Assembly: GCA_903875215.1 (NCBI GenBank)
Contig: CAIQVH010000031.1
Location: 310,001 to 374,000 of the forward strand
DNA from: an uncultured Anaerolineae bacterium
Lineage (GTDB): Bacteria; Chloroflexota; Anaerolineae; Anaerolineales; Villigracilaceae
Direction: 5' to 3'
DNA length: 64,000 bases
The translations under genes and the position numbers were made by a program. Position 1 is the stretch's first letter. Each line of letters starts with the position of its first letter. The notes under the pieces were generated by a model. It ran no database searches. It was not told the DNA's origin and was given only the letters and a program-made list of their open reading frames with translations. Shown here in pieces: positions 17,049 through 24,993 of this stretch.

Positions 17049-18071
17049 TTAACGCCCGTTTTTCTGTTTCTGCCAGAGCGCCCGATCCTGGGGATCATCG
17101 CCATCCAGCAGGCGAACATCCAGCTCGGGGCGGGTTTGATAGCCATGACGCTGCCACAGATCAGAAGCCAGCTGGCGCGGGTTGGAGCGCACGCCCTGCC
17201 GGGTAAAGTAGTCGCAGATGCGGGTGACGTCGCGTTCGAAGATTTTGTAGGCGCTGCGGTTTCCCGTGGGTGAGACAACCTGCGGAAAGTCAATCAGCTT
17301 GATTTCCCCTTCCCAATACAGGATGTTGTAAGCCGACAGGTCGCCGTGAATGCGCTGTTGGCTGAGCATGATTTCAATATTGTCCAGAACACGCTTAAAT
17401 AGCTGGCGGGCTTCGCCAGTTTCAAGTGAAATTTCGCCCAGAGCAGGGGCTGGAGCGCCCAGATCGCCGATGTAATCCATCAGGATGGCGTTGCGAGTCA
17501 TGGCGTGGGCTGCCGGAACATCTGCCCCGGCGGCGCGCAAGTTTTGCAAGGTGGTGAACTCGTGGGCAATCCACGAGGTGTGGCGGAGATCTTCGCCATA
17601 GGCAGTGCGTTTTTGCATGGCATGAACATCGGCATCCTTAAACAAGCTGTTGCCCTCATCGTTCAAGTCGACGCGGCCTTCTCGGTAGATGGCATCATTT
17701 TTGAGGTTGCGTAACATGCGCGGACGATAAACCTTGGCGGCCAACAGCCCGCCAGACGCGACCGCCGCGCCTGCCTGGCACTGGTAAACCGAGGCTTCCT
17801 TGCCACCTTTGACCCGCCGCAACACGTCGGCTACCCACTGGTGTTCGTAGAATTCTCCCAGCGAATCGAGCAGCCACCAGGCTTCGAAACGGGCGGCTTT
17901 ATAGGTAAATTTGAAGGCGCGGCGCGTGTCATCTTGCTGTTGCACGAAGGCTTGTAAGCTGAGCGGCACCTTTTTGGAGTGCCCGTGGGAATGGGTTTTG
18001 GAAGGCCGCTGGCGGCTATTTTCTGCATTTTCGAGGTCGTCGTATTCTTCAAAATCGTTAATGGTTTTCAT
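17049..18071 (-). CDS. RIO1-type serine kinase-like protein
   Basis: This 340-residue protein has a charged N-terminus (about 1-40, with HSHGHSKK) followed by a RIO-kinase fold. GGKEASVYQCQAG is the glycine-rich loop, AAKVYRP holds the ATP-binding lysine, HGDLSAYNILY is the catalytic loop with its Asp and Asn, and KLIDFPQVV is the metal-binding DFG-equivalent. All catalytic residues are present, so it should be active. Bacterial RIO proteins are poorly understood; archaeal and eukaryotic ones act in small-subunit ribosome maturation. ATG 18071 is preceded by a roughly 230-base leader with a hairpin and a small ORF. Confidence 0.87.
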   Translation of the reverse strand: MKTINDFEEYDDLENAENSRQRPSKTHSHGHSKKVPLSLQAFVQQQDDTRRAFKFTYKAARFEAWWLLDSLGEFYEHQWVADVLRRVKGGKEASVYQCQAGAAVASGGLLAAKVYRPRMLRNLKNDAIYREGRVDLNDEGNSLFKDADVHAMQKRTAYGEDLRHTSWIAHEFTTLQNLRAAGADVPAAHAMTRNAILMDYIGDLGAPAPALGEISLETGEARQLFKRVLDNIEIMLSQQRIHGDLSAYNILYWEGEIKLIDFPQVVSPTGNRSAYKIFERDVTRICDYFTRQGVRSNPRQLASDLWQRHGYQTRPELDVRLLDGDDPQDRALWQKQKNGR

Positions 18072-18144
18072 AATCTTGTCTTTTGTAGAAAAGTCTTTAA
18101 AGCGAATCGCCACAGAAAGGACAGATTCTGCGGCGAAAATAAAT

Positions 18145-18169
18145 GCCGCAGGTGCGGGCCACCTGCGGC
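18145..18169 (-). promoter_or_regulatory. Leader hairpin upstream of the RIO-type kinase gene
   Basis: GCCGCAGGTG (18145-18154) is perfectly inverted at 18160-18169 with a five-base loop. It lies 74 bases before the kinase start on the minus strand and is followed by ATTTATTTTCGCC, an imperfect T-rich tract, so it could act as an attenuator or an mRNA-stability element. Confidence 0.5.
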
Positions 18170-18193
18170 TGAAAGTCGGGGAAAGCGGGGAGG

Positions 18194-18259
18194 CTAGATC
18201 GCCATCCCGGCAGGAGGCACACAAAATACAAGCTGGGCTGAGGTTGTGACTTGTTTCAT
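18194..18259 (-). CDS. Possible 21-residue leader ORF before the RIO-type kinase gene
   Basis: ATG at 18259-18257 opens an ORF MKQVTTSAQL, then VFCVPPAGMAI, then TAG. AAAGGAGG lies 12 bases upstream, which is a little far but otherwise a strong ribosome site, and TAGAAT at 18298-18303 could be the -10 box. The ORF ends 25 bases before the leader hairpin. It may be a regulatory peptide; there is no family match. Confidence 0.35.
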   Translation of the reverse strand: MKQVTTSAQLVFCVPPAGMAI

Positions 18260-18323
18260 TGGATTACGGTGCCTCCTTTCGTAAAGTAAGATAATCAGAT
18301 TCTAGTCCCATGGCTGGAAAACG

Positions 18324-19754
18324 TCAAGGCCGGGCAGCGTGGCGATCGATGAAGGCTTCTCCTCTGGCAAGCAGATCGTCGTGGTCGGCAGGGATGGGGG
18401 CGGTTTCGAGCAGGCGCAGGGTATTGTCGCGCAGCACCTGGCCGGCGCTGGGCTGACCGACAGCCTGCCATTTTTCCATGCTGTAATGTGGAAAGACGGG
18501 GCTGGCGTAGTAACCGTTTTTGAAGCGCTGGCGTGTGGAAGGCGCCGAGAGAAAACTGCCGCCTGGGCCGACTTTTTCGATTTCCGAAAGAACTGCCATC
18601 TGGTCATCCAGTTGGAAGCCGGCGACAAAGCGTCGGGTTTGTTCGATGATCTCGTGGACGTACACCAGAGTCAGCGGGGAAATGGCTTTTGATGTCAGGG
18701 TATCGCCCACAAACGGAGCCAGGCCACCGCGCGTCAGGCTGTAGGTCAGCGTGTTCATCCAGTAAGTATCCGCGGCGATCAAATCTGCGCCCCAGCCGGT
18801 GCCACTGCCGGAAGTGCCGCAGTGTGGCAGGTTGTAATAAGCCAGCATTTCGGCGCAGGCCAGGTTTATTAAAAGGCTTTGCGGGTCATAAAAATTGACC
18901 ATGGTTTTCATGTCGAAGTAGACGGGCAGCATGCCCAGTAAAATGGGCGCACCTTCCCGCAGGAACTGGCTGACAATCAGCCCAGCCAGCAGTTCGGCCA
19001 GCAGCAGCGCCAGCGTTCCGGCTGGTGTGATGGGCGTAGAGGCGCCAGCCATGCTGTAATTGGAAAAAATCACCGGCAGGCCGCGCTGAATGGCGGCCTG
19101 CATTTTCTCCAGCGTCCCGGTGTTAAGCACCAGTGGGGAAACCGGGTTGAAGTACGGCAGGATGAAGGGTTTTTCGCCCAGATCGCCGACTAAATGCTCG
19201 AACATCTCCAGGATGGGCGGGAAATTGGCTTCGTCGGAAGCCAGCAATACCAGCGGCCGGGTGGTGTTGGCGATCATCTCCAGGCTGCCGTATAAATCAG
19301 AGAGTCGGGCAGGGACATCCTGAAGCACGCCAACCGTCGAAATCACCTCGTAATGCGGCAGAGCGCTGCCCAGGCGCACCATATCGCGCATGTTGGCGCG
19401 CGAAAACGGGGTCAATTGGTCGCTGCGCGGATCCTGGTAGTAGAGCGCGGTCACGCCGACTCCGAAGTGCGTACGCGAATCGGCCAGTTGAAAAGCCTGG
19501 TTGCCGGTGCGGTCAAAGATTTGGAGATTGGCGGGAGCGCTCTTCAGCGCCCACTCCACCACTTCGGCTGGAAAGCGCACCCGGGCCGAATCGACCCAGC
19601 CGGGGCCAAGCTTCCGTTCCAGCAGTTTTTGCACCCTGTCCGAATCGATCCGCACCCCGGTCTCCGCCAGGATTTTGAGAGCGTAGCGATGCACCTGTTC
19701 CTTCTGCTCGGTATTTAGCAGGGATAGGTGCGGTAGAACGTTGTTGGCTGTCAT
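18324..19754 (-). CDS. Trimethylamine methyltransferase (MttB) family protein
   Basis: This 476-residue protein is of the MttB/MtgB corrinoid-dependent methyltransferase superfamily. The motifs are SMAGASTPITPAGTLALLLAELLAGL, LLASDEANFPP and the C-terminal PAPADH/DDLL-type helices (PIPADHDDLLARGEAF). No in-frame amber codon is seen, so it is of the non-pyrrolysine type, like glycine-betaine methyltransferases. No corrinoid protein or reductive activator is encoded in the window. It is the last gene of an operon with MarR and two ABC exporter genes. The start is the ATG at 19754, five bases after the stop of the ABC gene; a TTG at 19763 overlapping that stop is possible. Confidence 0.85.
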   Translation of the reverse strand: MTANNVLPHLSLLNTEQKEQVHRYALKILAETGVRIDSDRVQKLLERKLGPGWVDSARVRFPAEVVEWALKSAPANLQIFDRTGNQAFQLADSRTHFGVGVTALYYQDPRSDQLTPFSRANMRDMVRLGSALPHYEVISTVGVLQDVPARLSDLYGSLEMIANTTRPLVLLASDEANFPPILEMFEHLVGDLGEKPFILPYFNPVSPLVLNTGTLEKMQAAIQRGLPVIFSNYSMAGASTPITPAGTLALLLAELLAGLIVSQFLREGAPILLGMLPVYFDMKTMVNFYDPQSLLINLACAEMLAYYNLPHCGTSGSGTGWGADLIAADTYWMNTLTYSLTRGGLAPFVGDTLTSKAISPLTLVYVHEIIEQTRRFVAGFQLDDQMAVLSEIEKVGPGGSFLSAPSTRQRFKNGYYASPVFPHYSMEKWQAVGQPSAGQVLRDNTLRLLETAPIPADHDDLLARGEAFIDRHAARP

Positions 19755-19759
19755 TGGGT

Positions 19760-21556
19760 TCAATCCTGGAAACCGGTTTTGTAAAGGTCGTAGTACATGC
19801 CCTGGCGGGCGAGCAGATCGGCGTGGGTGCCCTGCTCGATGATTTTCCCGTCATGGATGACGACGATCAGGTTGGCATTGGTGATGGTGGAAAGGCGGTG
19901 GGCGATGACAAAACTGGTGCGGCCCTGAAAAAGGGTGGCCAGCGCGCGCTGGATGACCTGCTCGGTCTGGGTATCCACGCTGGAGGTGGCTTCATCCAGG
20001 ATAAGAATGCGCGGGTCGGCCAGCAAGGCGCGGGCAAAAGAGATTAATTGGCGCTGGCCAACACTGAGCATCACCCCGCCCTCCTCCACGGAGGTTTCGT
20101 AGCCGTTGCGCAGGCTAGAGATGAACTCGTGCGCGCCGACCGCCTGTGCCGCGGCCTGCACTTCCGCTTCGGTGGCATCCAGCCGGCCAAAGAGAATATT
20201 CTCCCTGACGCTGCCATTGAAGAGGAAGGGATCCTGCAAGACAACACCCATCTGCGAGCGCAGGCTGGCCTGGGTGACGGTGCGCAGATCGCAGTCATCC
20301 ACCAGTACGCGGCCCGCGGTGGGATCCATGAAGCGTGATATCAGCTTGACGAGCGTGGTTTTCCCGGCGCCGGTTTCACCAACCAAGGCGACGGTCGCGC
20401 CGGGGGGAACGCTGAGATTAATCTGCTCCAACACCAGGGCCGGGTCATCGGAATAGTGGAAAGATACTTCGTCAAACGTGACCTGACCGCGGATGCGCGG
20501 CAACTCCCGGGCAGATTCAGCGTCACGCACGTCAATTTCCGTATCCAGCAGGGCCAGGATACGTTCTCCGCCCGCCATGGTGGATTGCAGGGTGTCGTAG
20601 CGCCGCGAGAGGTCGCGAATCGGGTCGAAGTAACGATCAATGTACAATACAAACGCGACCAGCACACCCGCAGTGATCGATTCTCCCAGCACCGCCGCGC
20701 CGCCAACCCACACCACCGCGGCAGTTGCCAGCGCACCCAGCACATCCACCACCGGGACAAAGCCCGCGGCCACTTTGGCGGCGTTGATCAATGTTTGCAA
20801 GTGATAGCGATTCGTGAAATCGCTAAATTTGTTGTAATTGTAAGCCTGGCGGCTGAAAGCCTGCACAACGCGAATACCGTTGATATTCTCTGCCAGCACG
20901 GAATTAACCCACGAAATGGCAGCCCGCACCCGCCGGTAGGCAATCCGCGCCGTGCGGCGGTAGATGACCGTGGCAAGGATCATCAATGGCAGGGTGGCAA
21001 AAGTGATCAGCGACAGGCGCAAATTTAGCGCCAGCATGGCCAGGATGATGCCAGCAATGGCGAACAAATCTCGGGCGATGGCCAGGACGGCCCAGATGAT
21101 GAAATCGCGCAGTGTTTCGACGTCATTAATGACACGGGTAATGACGCGCCCCACGCTGTATCGGCTGTAAAAACCGAGCGAGAGCTTTTGCAAATGAGCA
21201 AAAAGCAGTTTGCGCAAGTCGTAAATGATCGACTGCCCCACCCAGGCCATCAGCCGTACGCGCAGATAAATAAAACCCCAGCGCACCAGCGCGGCCAGCA
21301 GGTAGAGCAGGACGGCATTTCTCAGGGCAGAAAGGTTGCCAGCCGTTAACCCGTCATCAATCGCAACCTTGACCAGGTACGGGCCAATGACGGTGGAAAA
21401 GGTCGAGACAAGCATCAGAATGCCCGCCAGCAGCATCTGCCACTTGTAAGGGGCCACAAAGCCCGCCAGGCGGCGCGCCACCTGCGGGTCGAGAGCCTTG
21501 TCGTACAGCTCTTCCGATTCGGTTACATAGGCGGGAGGAGTAATCGTAGTCATCAT
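19760..21556 (-). CDS. Heterodimeric ABC exporter subunit, canonical Walker B (pair 2, second gene)
   Basis: This 598-residue half-transporter has six membrane segments in residues 35-320 and an ATPase domain at about 355-590. Walker A is GETGAGKTT, Walker B carries the catalytic Glu522 (LILDEATSSVD), and the signature is the altered LSVGQ, just as in the second subunit of pair 1. ATG 21556 (or the adjacent ATG 21553) lies seven bases after the stop of the upstream subunit gene. The ribosome site is weak, which suggests coupling. The partner is the product of 21564-23387. Confidence 0.92.
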   Translation of the reverse strand: MMTTITPPAYVTESEELYDKALDPQVARRLAGFVAPYKWQMLLAGILMLVSTFSTVIGPYLVKVAIDDGLTAGNLSALRNAVLLYLLAALVRWGFIYLRVRLMAWVGQSIIYDLRKLLFAHLQKLSLGFYSRYSVGRVITRVINDVETLRDFIIWAVLAIARDLFAIAGIILAMLALNLRLSLITFATLPLMILATVIYRRTARIAYRRVRAAISWVNSVLAENINGIRVVQAFSRQAYNYNKFSDFTNRYHLQTLINAAKVAAGFVPVVDVLGALATAAVVWVGGAAVLGESITAGVLVAFVLYIDRYFDPIRDLSRRYDTLQSTMAGGERILALLDTEIDVRDAESARELPRIRGQVTFDEVSFHYSDDPALVLEQINLSVPPGATVALVGETGAGKTTLVKLISRFMDPTAGRVLVDDCDLRTVTQASLRSQMGVVLQDPFLFNGSVRENILFGRLDATEAEVQAAAQAVGAHEFISSLRNGYETSVEEGGVMLSVGQRQLISFARALLADPRILILDEATSSVDTQTEQVIQRALATLFQGRTSFVIAHRLSTITNANLIVVIHDGKIIEQGTHADLLARQGMYYDLYKTGFQD

Positions 21557-21563
21557 AGCAGCG

Positions 21564-23387
21564 TCATCCGGTTTGTCCGTTCTCCTTCGGCATGGCATGG
21601 GGTTTATCCGCAGTCAAATGCGCCTCTGGCTCCGGCTCCGGCGCGTTATGGACCAATTGCAGATCGTGGATTTCGCGATACAGCCCACCCTGCGCCAACA
21701 GCTCGGCATGTGTGCCCTGCTGGACAATCTGGCCGCGATCCATCACCACAATCAAATCGGCGCGGCGGACGGTGCTCAGGCGGTGGGCAATCACAAAAGT
21801 CGTGCGGCCCTCCATCAACCGGTCAAGCGCCTCCTGAATCAGCTTTTCAGTCTGTGTATCCACGCTGGAAAGCGAATCATCCAAAATCAAAATGCGCGGA
21901 TCCATCAACAAAGCACGCGCAATCGCCACGCGCTGGCGCTGCCCGCCCGAAAGCGTCACCCCACGCTCGCCCACCATCGTTTCATAGCCTTTCTCAAACT
22001 CCAAAATAAACTCATGCGCCTGGGCAGCCCGCGCCGCGGCAAAAATCTCTTCCTCGGTAGCCTGCGGGCGGCCGTAAGCAATATTTTCACGGATGCTGTC
22101 TGAAAACAGCAGCGAGGTCTGCAACACCAGCCCAATCTGGCGGCGCAGACTGGGTAAATCCACCTCGCGGATATCGCGCCCATCCACCAACACCGCGCCA
22201 TCCGAAACATCATAAAAACGGGGGATCAGGTTTACCAGTGACGTTTTCCCGCTGCCGGTAGCGCCAATCAGCGCGACAAGTTGATTGGGAGCCACCCGCA
22301 GGCTGACCTCCGTTAGAGAATCCTTTTTCTCATCCTGATATTTCAACGAAACCCCGCGGAATTCGACCTCACCGCGCAGCGCAGGCAAATCCTGCGCCTG
22401 AGCCGGCGACCGGATCTCCGACACAGTATCCAAAATCTCCAACACCCGCCGCGCCCCCGCCGATGCCTCCCCTGCGGCATTGACCAGACCCGTCAGCTGC
22501 TGCGCCGGGTTGGCCAGCATCATTACATAGGCATTAAACGCCACCAACTCCCCAATGGTCAGTTGACCTTTCAACACCAGCAGGCCGCCAAACCACAAAA
22601 TCAAGATGGTGCACAGCGTGACAAAAAAATCGGTGGTCGGCATGACGATGGCCCAATTGCCGATGACCGCCAGACGCGCCTGAAAATACTCGCGGTTGAC
22701 CACGTCAAAACGCTTCATCTCGTAATCTTCGCGGGCAAAGGCGCGAATGACCTGCACCCCGCTGACATTTTCCTGCAAGTGCGCCGAAAGATCCCCCAGC
22801 ACATTATCCACCCGAAAAAACAAGGCCGTGATGCGATTACCGAAATCAAAAGTCATCCACACCATCGGAAATATCGGCAAAACGGCAATCAAGGTCAGCT
22901 GCCAGTTGGCCGCCAACATGATTCCGAGCGCCCCCAGAAGCAGAAAAACCATCTGAATCAGGTCGCCAATCGCGCCGCCAATGAAATTCTGCACCGCGCG
23001 CACATCTTCGATGCAGCGCGAGATCAACTGGCCGGTCTGGGCATGATCATGATACGAGAAAGACAGGTTCTGAATATGGTCATACATGCGATTGCGCAGA
23101 TCATACCCGATGTGACCGCTGATCCATTCAGAAGTGTAACGCTGCAGAGCGTTCAACGCCGCGGTCAGTAGGCCCAGCCCGAGCAACAAAAAAGCGCTGC
23201 GCACCAAATAAGGCAGATCGGAGCGGGCAATGCCCACGTCAATGACGCCACGGATAATGCGCGGAATAGTCAGCCCGAGCGTGGTCAACAACAGCAGGGT
23301 CAATATGGAAAGCAGAATTTGCGGCAGGTAAGGCCTGGCCGCAAAACGGAGCCGAATTAAGGGATGGTTCATATCAGGGTTGCTCAT
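21564..23387 (-). CDS. Heterodimeric ABC exporter subunit, degenerate ATP site (pair 2, first gene)
   Basis: This 607-residue half-transporter has an intact Walker A (GATGSGKTS) and signature (LSGGQRQRVAIARALL), but Asp504 replaces the catalytic Glu (LILDDSLSSVD). It is therefore the non-hydrolysing half of a heterodimer with the next gene. The C-terminal tail is extended and acidic/proline-containing (EPEPEAHLTADKP). The ATG overlaps the stop of the marR-type gene by four bases, so the repressor and exporter are translationally coupled. Confidence 0.92.
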   Translation of the reverse strand: MSNPDMNHPLIRLRFAARPYLPQILLSILTLLLLTTLGLTIPRIIRGVIDVGIARSDLPYLVRSAFLLLGLGLLTAALNALQRYTSEWISGHIGYDLRNRMYDHIQNLSFSYHDHAQTGQLISRCIEDVRAVQNFIGGAIGDLIQMVFLLLGALGIMLAANWQLTLIAVLPIFPMVWMTFDFGNRITALFFRVDNVLGDLSAHLQENVSGVQVIRAFAREDYEMKRFDVVNREYFQARLAVIGNWAIVMPTTDFFVTLCTILILWFGGLLVLKGQLTIGELVAFNAYVMMLANPAQQLTGLVNAAGEASAGARRVLEILDTVSEIRSPAQAQDLPALRGEVEFRGVSLKYQDEKKDSLTEVSLRVAPNQLVALIGATGSGKTSLVNLIPRFYDVSDGAVLVDGRDIREVDLPSLRRQIGLVLQTSLLFSDSIRENIAYGRPQATEEEIFAAARAAQAHEFILEFEKGYETMVGERGVTLSGGQRQRVAIARALLMDPRILILDDSLSSVDTQTEKLIQEALDRLMEGRTTFVIAHRLSTVRRADLIVVMDRGQIVQQGTHAELLAQGGLYREIHDLQLVHNAPEPEPEAHLTADKPHAMPKENGQTG

Positions 23388-23827
23388 TGAAAGATTTTTT
23401 GAAGCAGTTGCATTGCAGCCAAAAGCTGCGCCAATTCTTCAGGAGTCAGCGACTGGAATTTTTCTCCCAACCAGGATTCGGCTTGAGAAAAGACGGCTGT
23501 AAGCAGGCGCTGGCCTTCCTCCGTCAGAGTCAGATGAATGTGACGGCGATCCTGCTCGTCAGTCAGGCGCGTCACCAGGCCTTTGTTTACCAGCGCATCC
23601 ACAGCTTTGCTGACGGAAGAGCGGCTGGTGCGGTTGGCTTCTGCCAACGCGCTGACCGAAGCAATCCCCCGGCGGATGCGCCTTAGCACCTGGAACTGCT
23701 CGGTAGTCATTGAATACTTAACGGCGGCAACGTGCCGGATATAAGCCCGCGTATTATGCCAGGCTGGCGGGACACTTTCCCAGTATTTCTCAATAACCTC
23801 GTTGATTTCCGTCGTTTGGGTGGACAT
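23384..23827 (-). CDS. MarR-family transcriptional regulator
   Basis: This 147-residue winged-helix protein has a recognition region at about 60-85 (SVSALAEANRTSRSSVSKAVDALVNKGLV) and a wing RLTDEQDRRHIHLTLTEEG, both typical of MarR. It is the first gene of the MarR-ABC-ABC-MttB operon. CTGGAGGCTGA before the ATG is a strong ribosome site. A palindrome over the likely promoter suggests it represses its own operon and is released by a transported compound; this is inferred from how such operons usually work. Confidence 0.93.
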   Translation of the reverse strand: MSTQTTEINEVIEKYWESVPPAWHNTRAYIRHVAAVKYSMTTEQFQVLRRIRRGIASVSALAEANRTSRSSVSKAVDALVNKGLVTRLTDEQDRRHIHLTLTEEGQRLLTAVFSQAESWLGEKFQSLTPEELAQLLAAMQLLQKIFQ

Positions 23828-23841
23828 TCAGCCTCCAGATA

Positions 23842-23856
23842 GTTTTCCGGGAAAAC
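23842..23856 (-). promoter_or_regulatory. Operator-like palindrome upstream of the MarR operon
   Basis: GTTTTCC, one base, GGAAAAC (23842-23856) lies just downstream of TACAAC (minus strand, about 23859-23864), a possible -10 box, and just before the ribosome site. Position and symmetry fit binding by the MarR dimer encoded next to it. Confidence 0.55.
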
Positions 23857-23934
23857 AGTTGTACAATGAAACCATTTTAGCTTTGGAACCGAGCGTCTGT
23901 CAAGGTCTGTGACCAGAAACGTGATTTTTGTCAA

Positions 23935-23963
23935 TTGCCGCAAATCACAATTCGCTCTATACT
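23935..23963 (+). promoter_or_regulatory. panB promoter
   Basis: TTGCCG (23935-23940), a 17-base spacer and TATACT (23958-23963). The predicted start is about 33 bases before the ATG. GTGATTT (23921-23927) and AAATCAC (23942-23948) form an inverted repeat around the -35 box that might bind a regulator. Confidence 0.65.
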
Positions 23964-24003
23964 GGAGGGTGTCAAGAAGTATAAATTCTACTTGGAGGCT
24001 TGA

Positions 24004-24936
24004 ATGACCGAAACACGCAAGAAAATCTCCTTGCCCTACCTGTTCGACAAAGTCAGCAAAGGCGAACCGATCACCTGGCTGACCTGTTACGATTACCCGA
24101 CTGCCTACCTGCAGGAGCAAGCCGGAATCGAAATGATCCTGGTCGGTGACAGCCTGGGCATGACCATGCTCGGCTATGAATCGACTCTGCCTGTGACGAT
24201 GGACGACATGATCCGCCACGCCCAGGCTGTGAGACGCGGCGCTACGACCGCTTTTGTCGTCGGCGACATGCCTTACATGACCTACCAGCCCTCGGTTGAA
24301 ACCGCCATCCGAAATGCGGGGCGTTTCATGGCCGAGGCCGGCTGCGACGCGATCAAGCTGGAAGGCGGTGCAGCCATGGCCGACCGCATCCGCGGAATAG
24401 TGGATTCTGGCATCCCGGCTATCGGGCACCTGGGCCTGACTCCGCAATCCGTTTCGGCGCTGGGCGGCTTCAAAGTTCAGGGCAAGGATGCGCGCCTTGC
24501 CAAGAAAATCCTGGATGATGCCAAAGCGCTCGAAAAAGCCGGGGCATTCATGATCCTTCTGGAGATGGTTCCCGACCGGCTGTGCAAGCTGATCACCGAG
24601 CAAGCTGAGAATTGCATCATCATGAGCCTCGGCTCGGGGCCGGATGCCCATGGTCAGCTTTTAATCTATCACGACATGTTTGGCCTTTACCCGCGCTTCA
24701 AGCCAAAAATGGCCAAGGTTTTCGGTAATGCAGGCGAAGTCATCTTAAACGGCCTGAAGGGCTACCACGATGAGGTGATTGGAAAGCAATTCCCGCAGCC
24801 CGAGAACTGGTTTGGGATGAAGGATGACGAATTTGAAGAACTGGGCAAACTGATCGAAGCCGATAAAAACGCTAAATGCGATTGCGACTGCAATTGCGAC
24901 TGCAATTGTGACTGCTGCAAAACCGAGAAGAAATAG
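24004..24936 (+). CDS. panB: 3-methyl-2-oxobutanoate hydroxymethyltransferase with Cys/Asp-rich tail
   Basis: PanB transfers a hydroxymethyl group from methylene-tetrahydrofolate to 2-oxoisovalerate, the first step of pantothenate and CoA synthesis. The 310-residue protein keeps the expected active-site residues: Asp49 and Ser50 (VGDS), Asp88 (VGDMPYM), Lys118 and Glu120 (IKLEGG) and Glu187 (LEMVP). The usual IGIGAG segment is changed to MSLGSG. Residues 292-305 read CDCDCNCDCNCDCC, eight cysteines in 14 residues, followed by KTEKK. This tail is not part of the known PanB fold and is encoded by a short tandem repeat. A GGAGG ribosome site precedes the ATG. No panC or panD is nearby. Confidence 0.88.
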   Translation: MTETRKKISLPYLFDKVSKGEPITWLTCYDYPTAYLQEQAGIEMILVGDSLGMTMLGYESTLPVTMDDMIRHAQAVRRGATTAFVVGDMPYMTYQPSVETAIRNAGRFMAEAGCDAIKLEGGAAMADRIRGIVDSGIPAIGHLGLTPQSVSALGGFKVQGKDARLAKKILDDAKALEKAGAFMILLEMVPDRLCKLITEQAENCIIMSLGSGPDAHGQLLIYHDMFGLYPRFKPKMAKVFGNAGEVILNGLKGYHDEVIGKQFPQPENWFGMKDDEFEELGKLIEADKNAKCDCDCNCDCNCDCCKTEKK

Positions 24937-24945
24937 ACTGGCAAA

Positions 24946-24974
24946 GAGGGCGCTGCGAAACTGGCAGCGCCCTC
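24946..24974 (+). terminator. Hairpin between panB and the next gene
   Basis: GAGGGCGCTGC (24946-24956) is perfectly inverted at 24964-24974 with loop GAAACTG. No T-run follows, and the ribosome site of the next gene lies 10 bases on, so it may be a processing or stability hairpin between co-transcribed genes. Confidence 0.55.
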
Positions 24975-24993
24975 AACGCTTTAAGGAGAAAAA

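Noticed and set aside
18324-19754. Pyrrolysine-containing MttB
   Set aside because: The frame is open from start to stop without an internal amber codon, and no pyl genes are seen.
24877-24925. The Cys-rich end of panB as a frameshift past the true stop
   Set aside because: The frame continues smoothly from the conserved PanB part, and the tail uses ordinary codons up to a stop just before a hairpin; an error is possible but not indicated.
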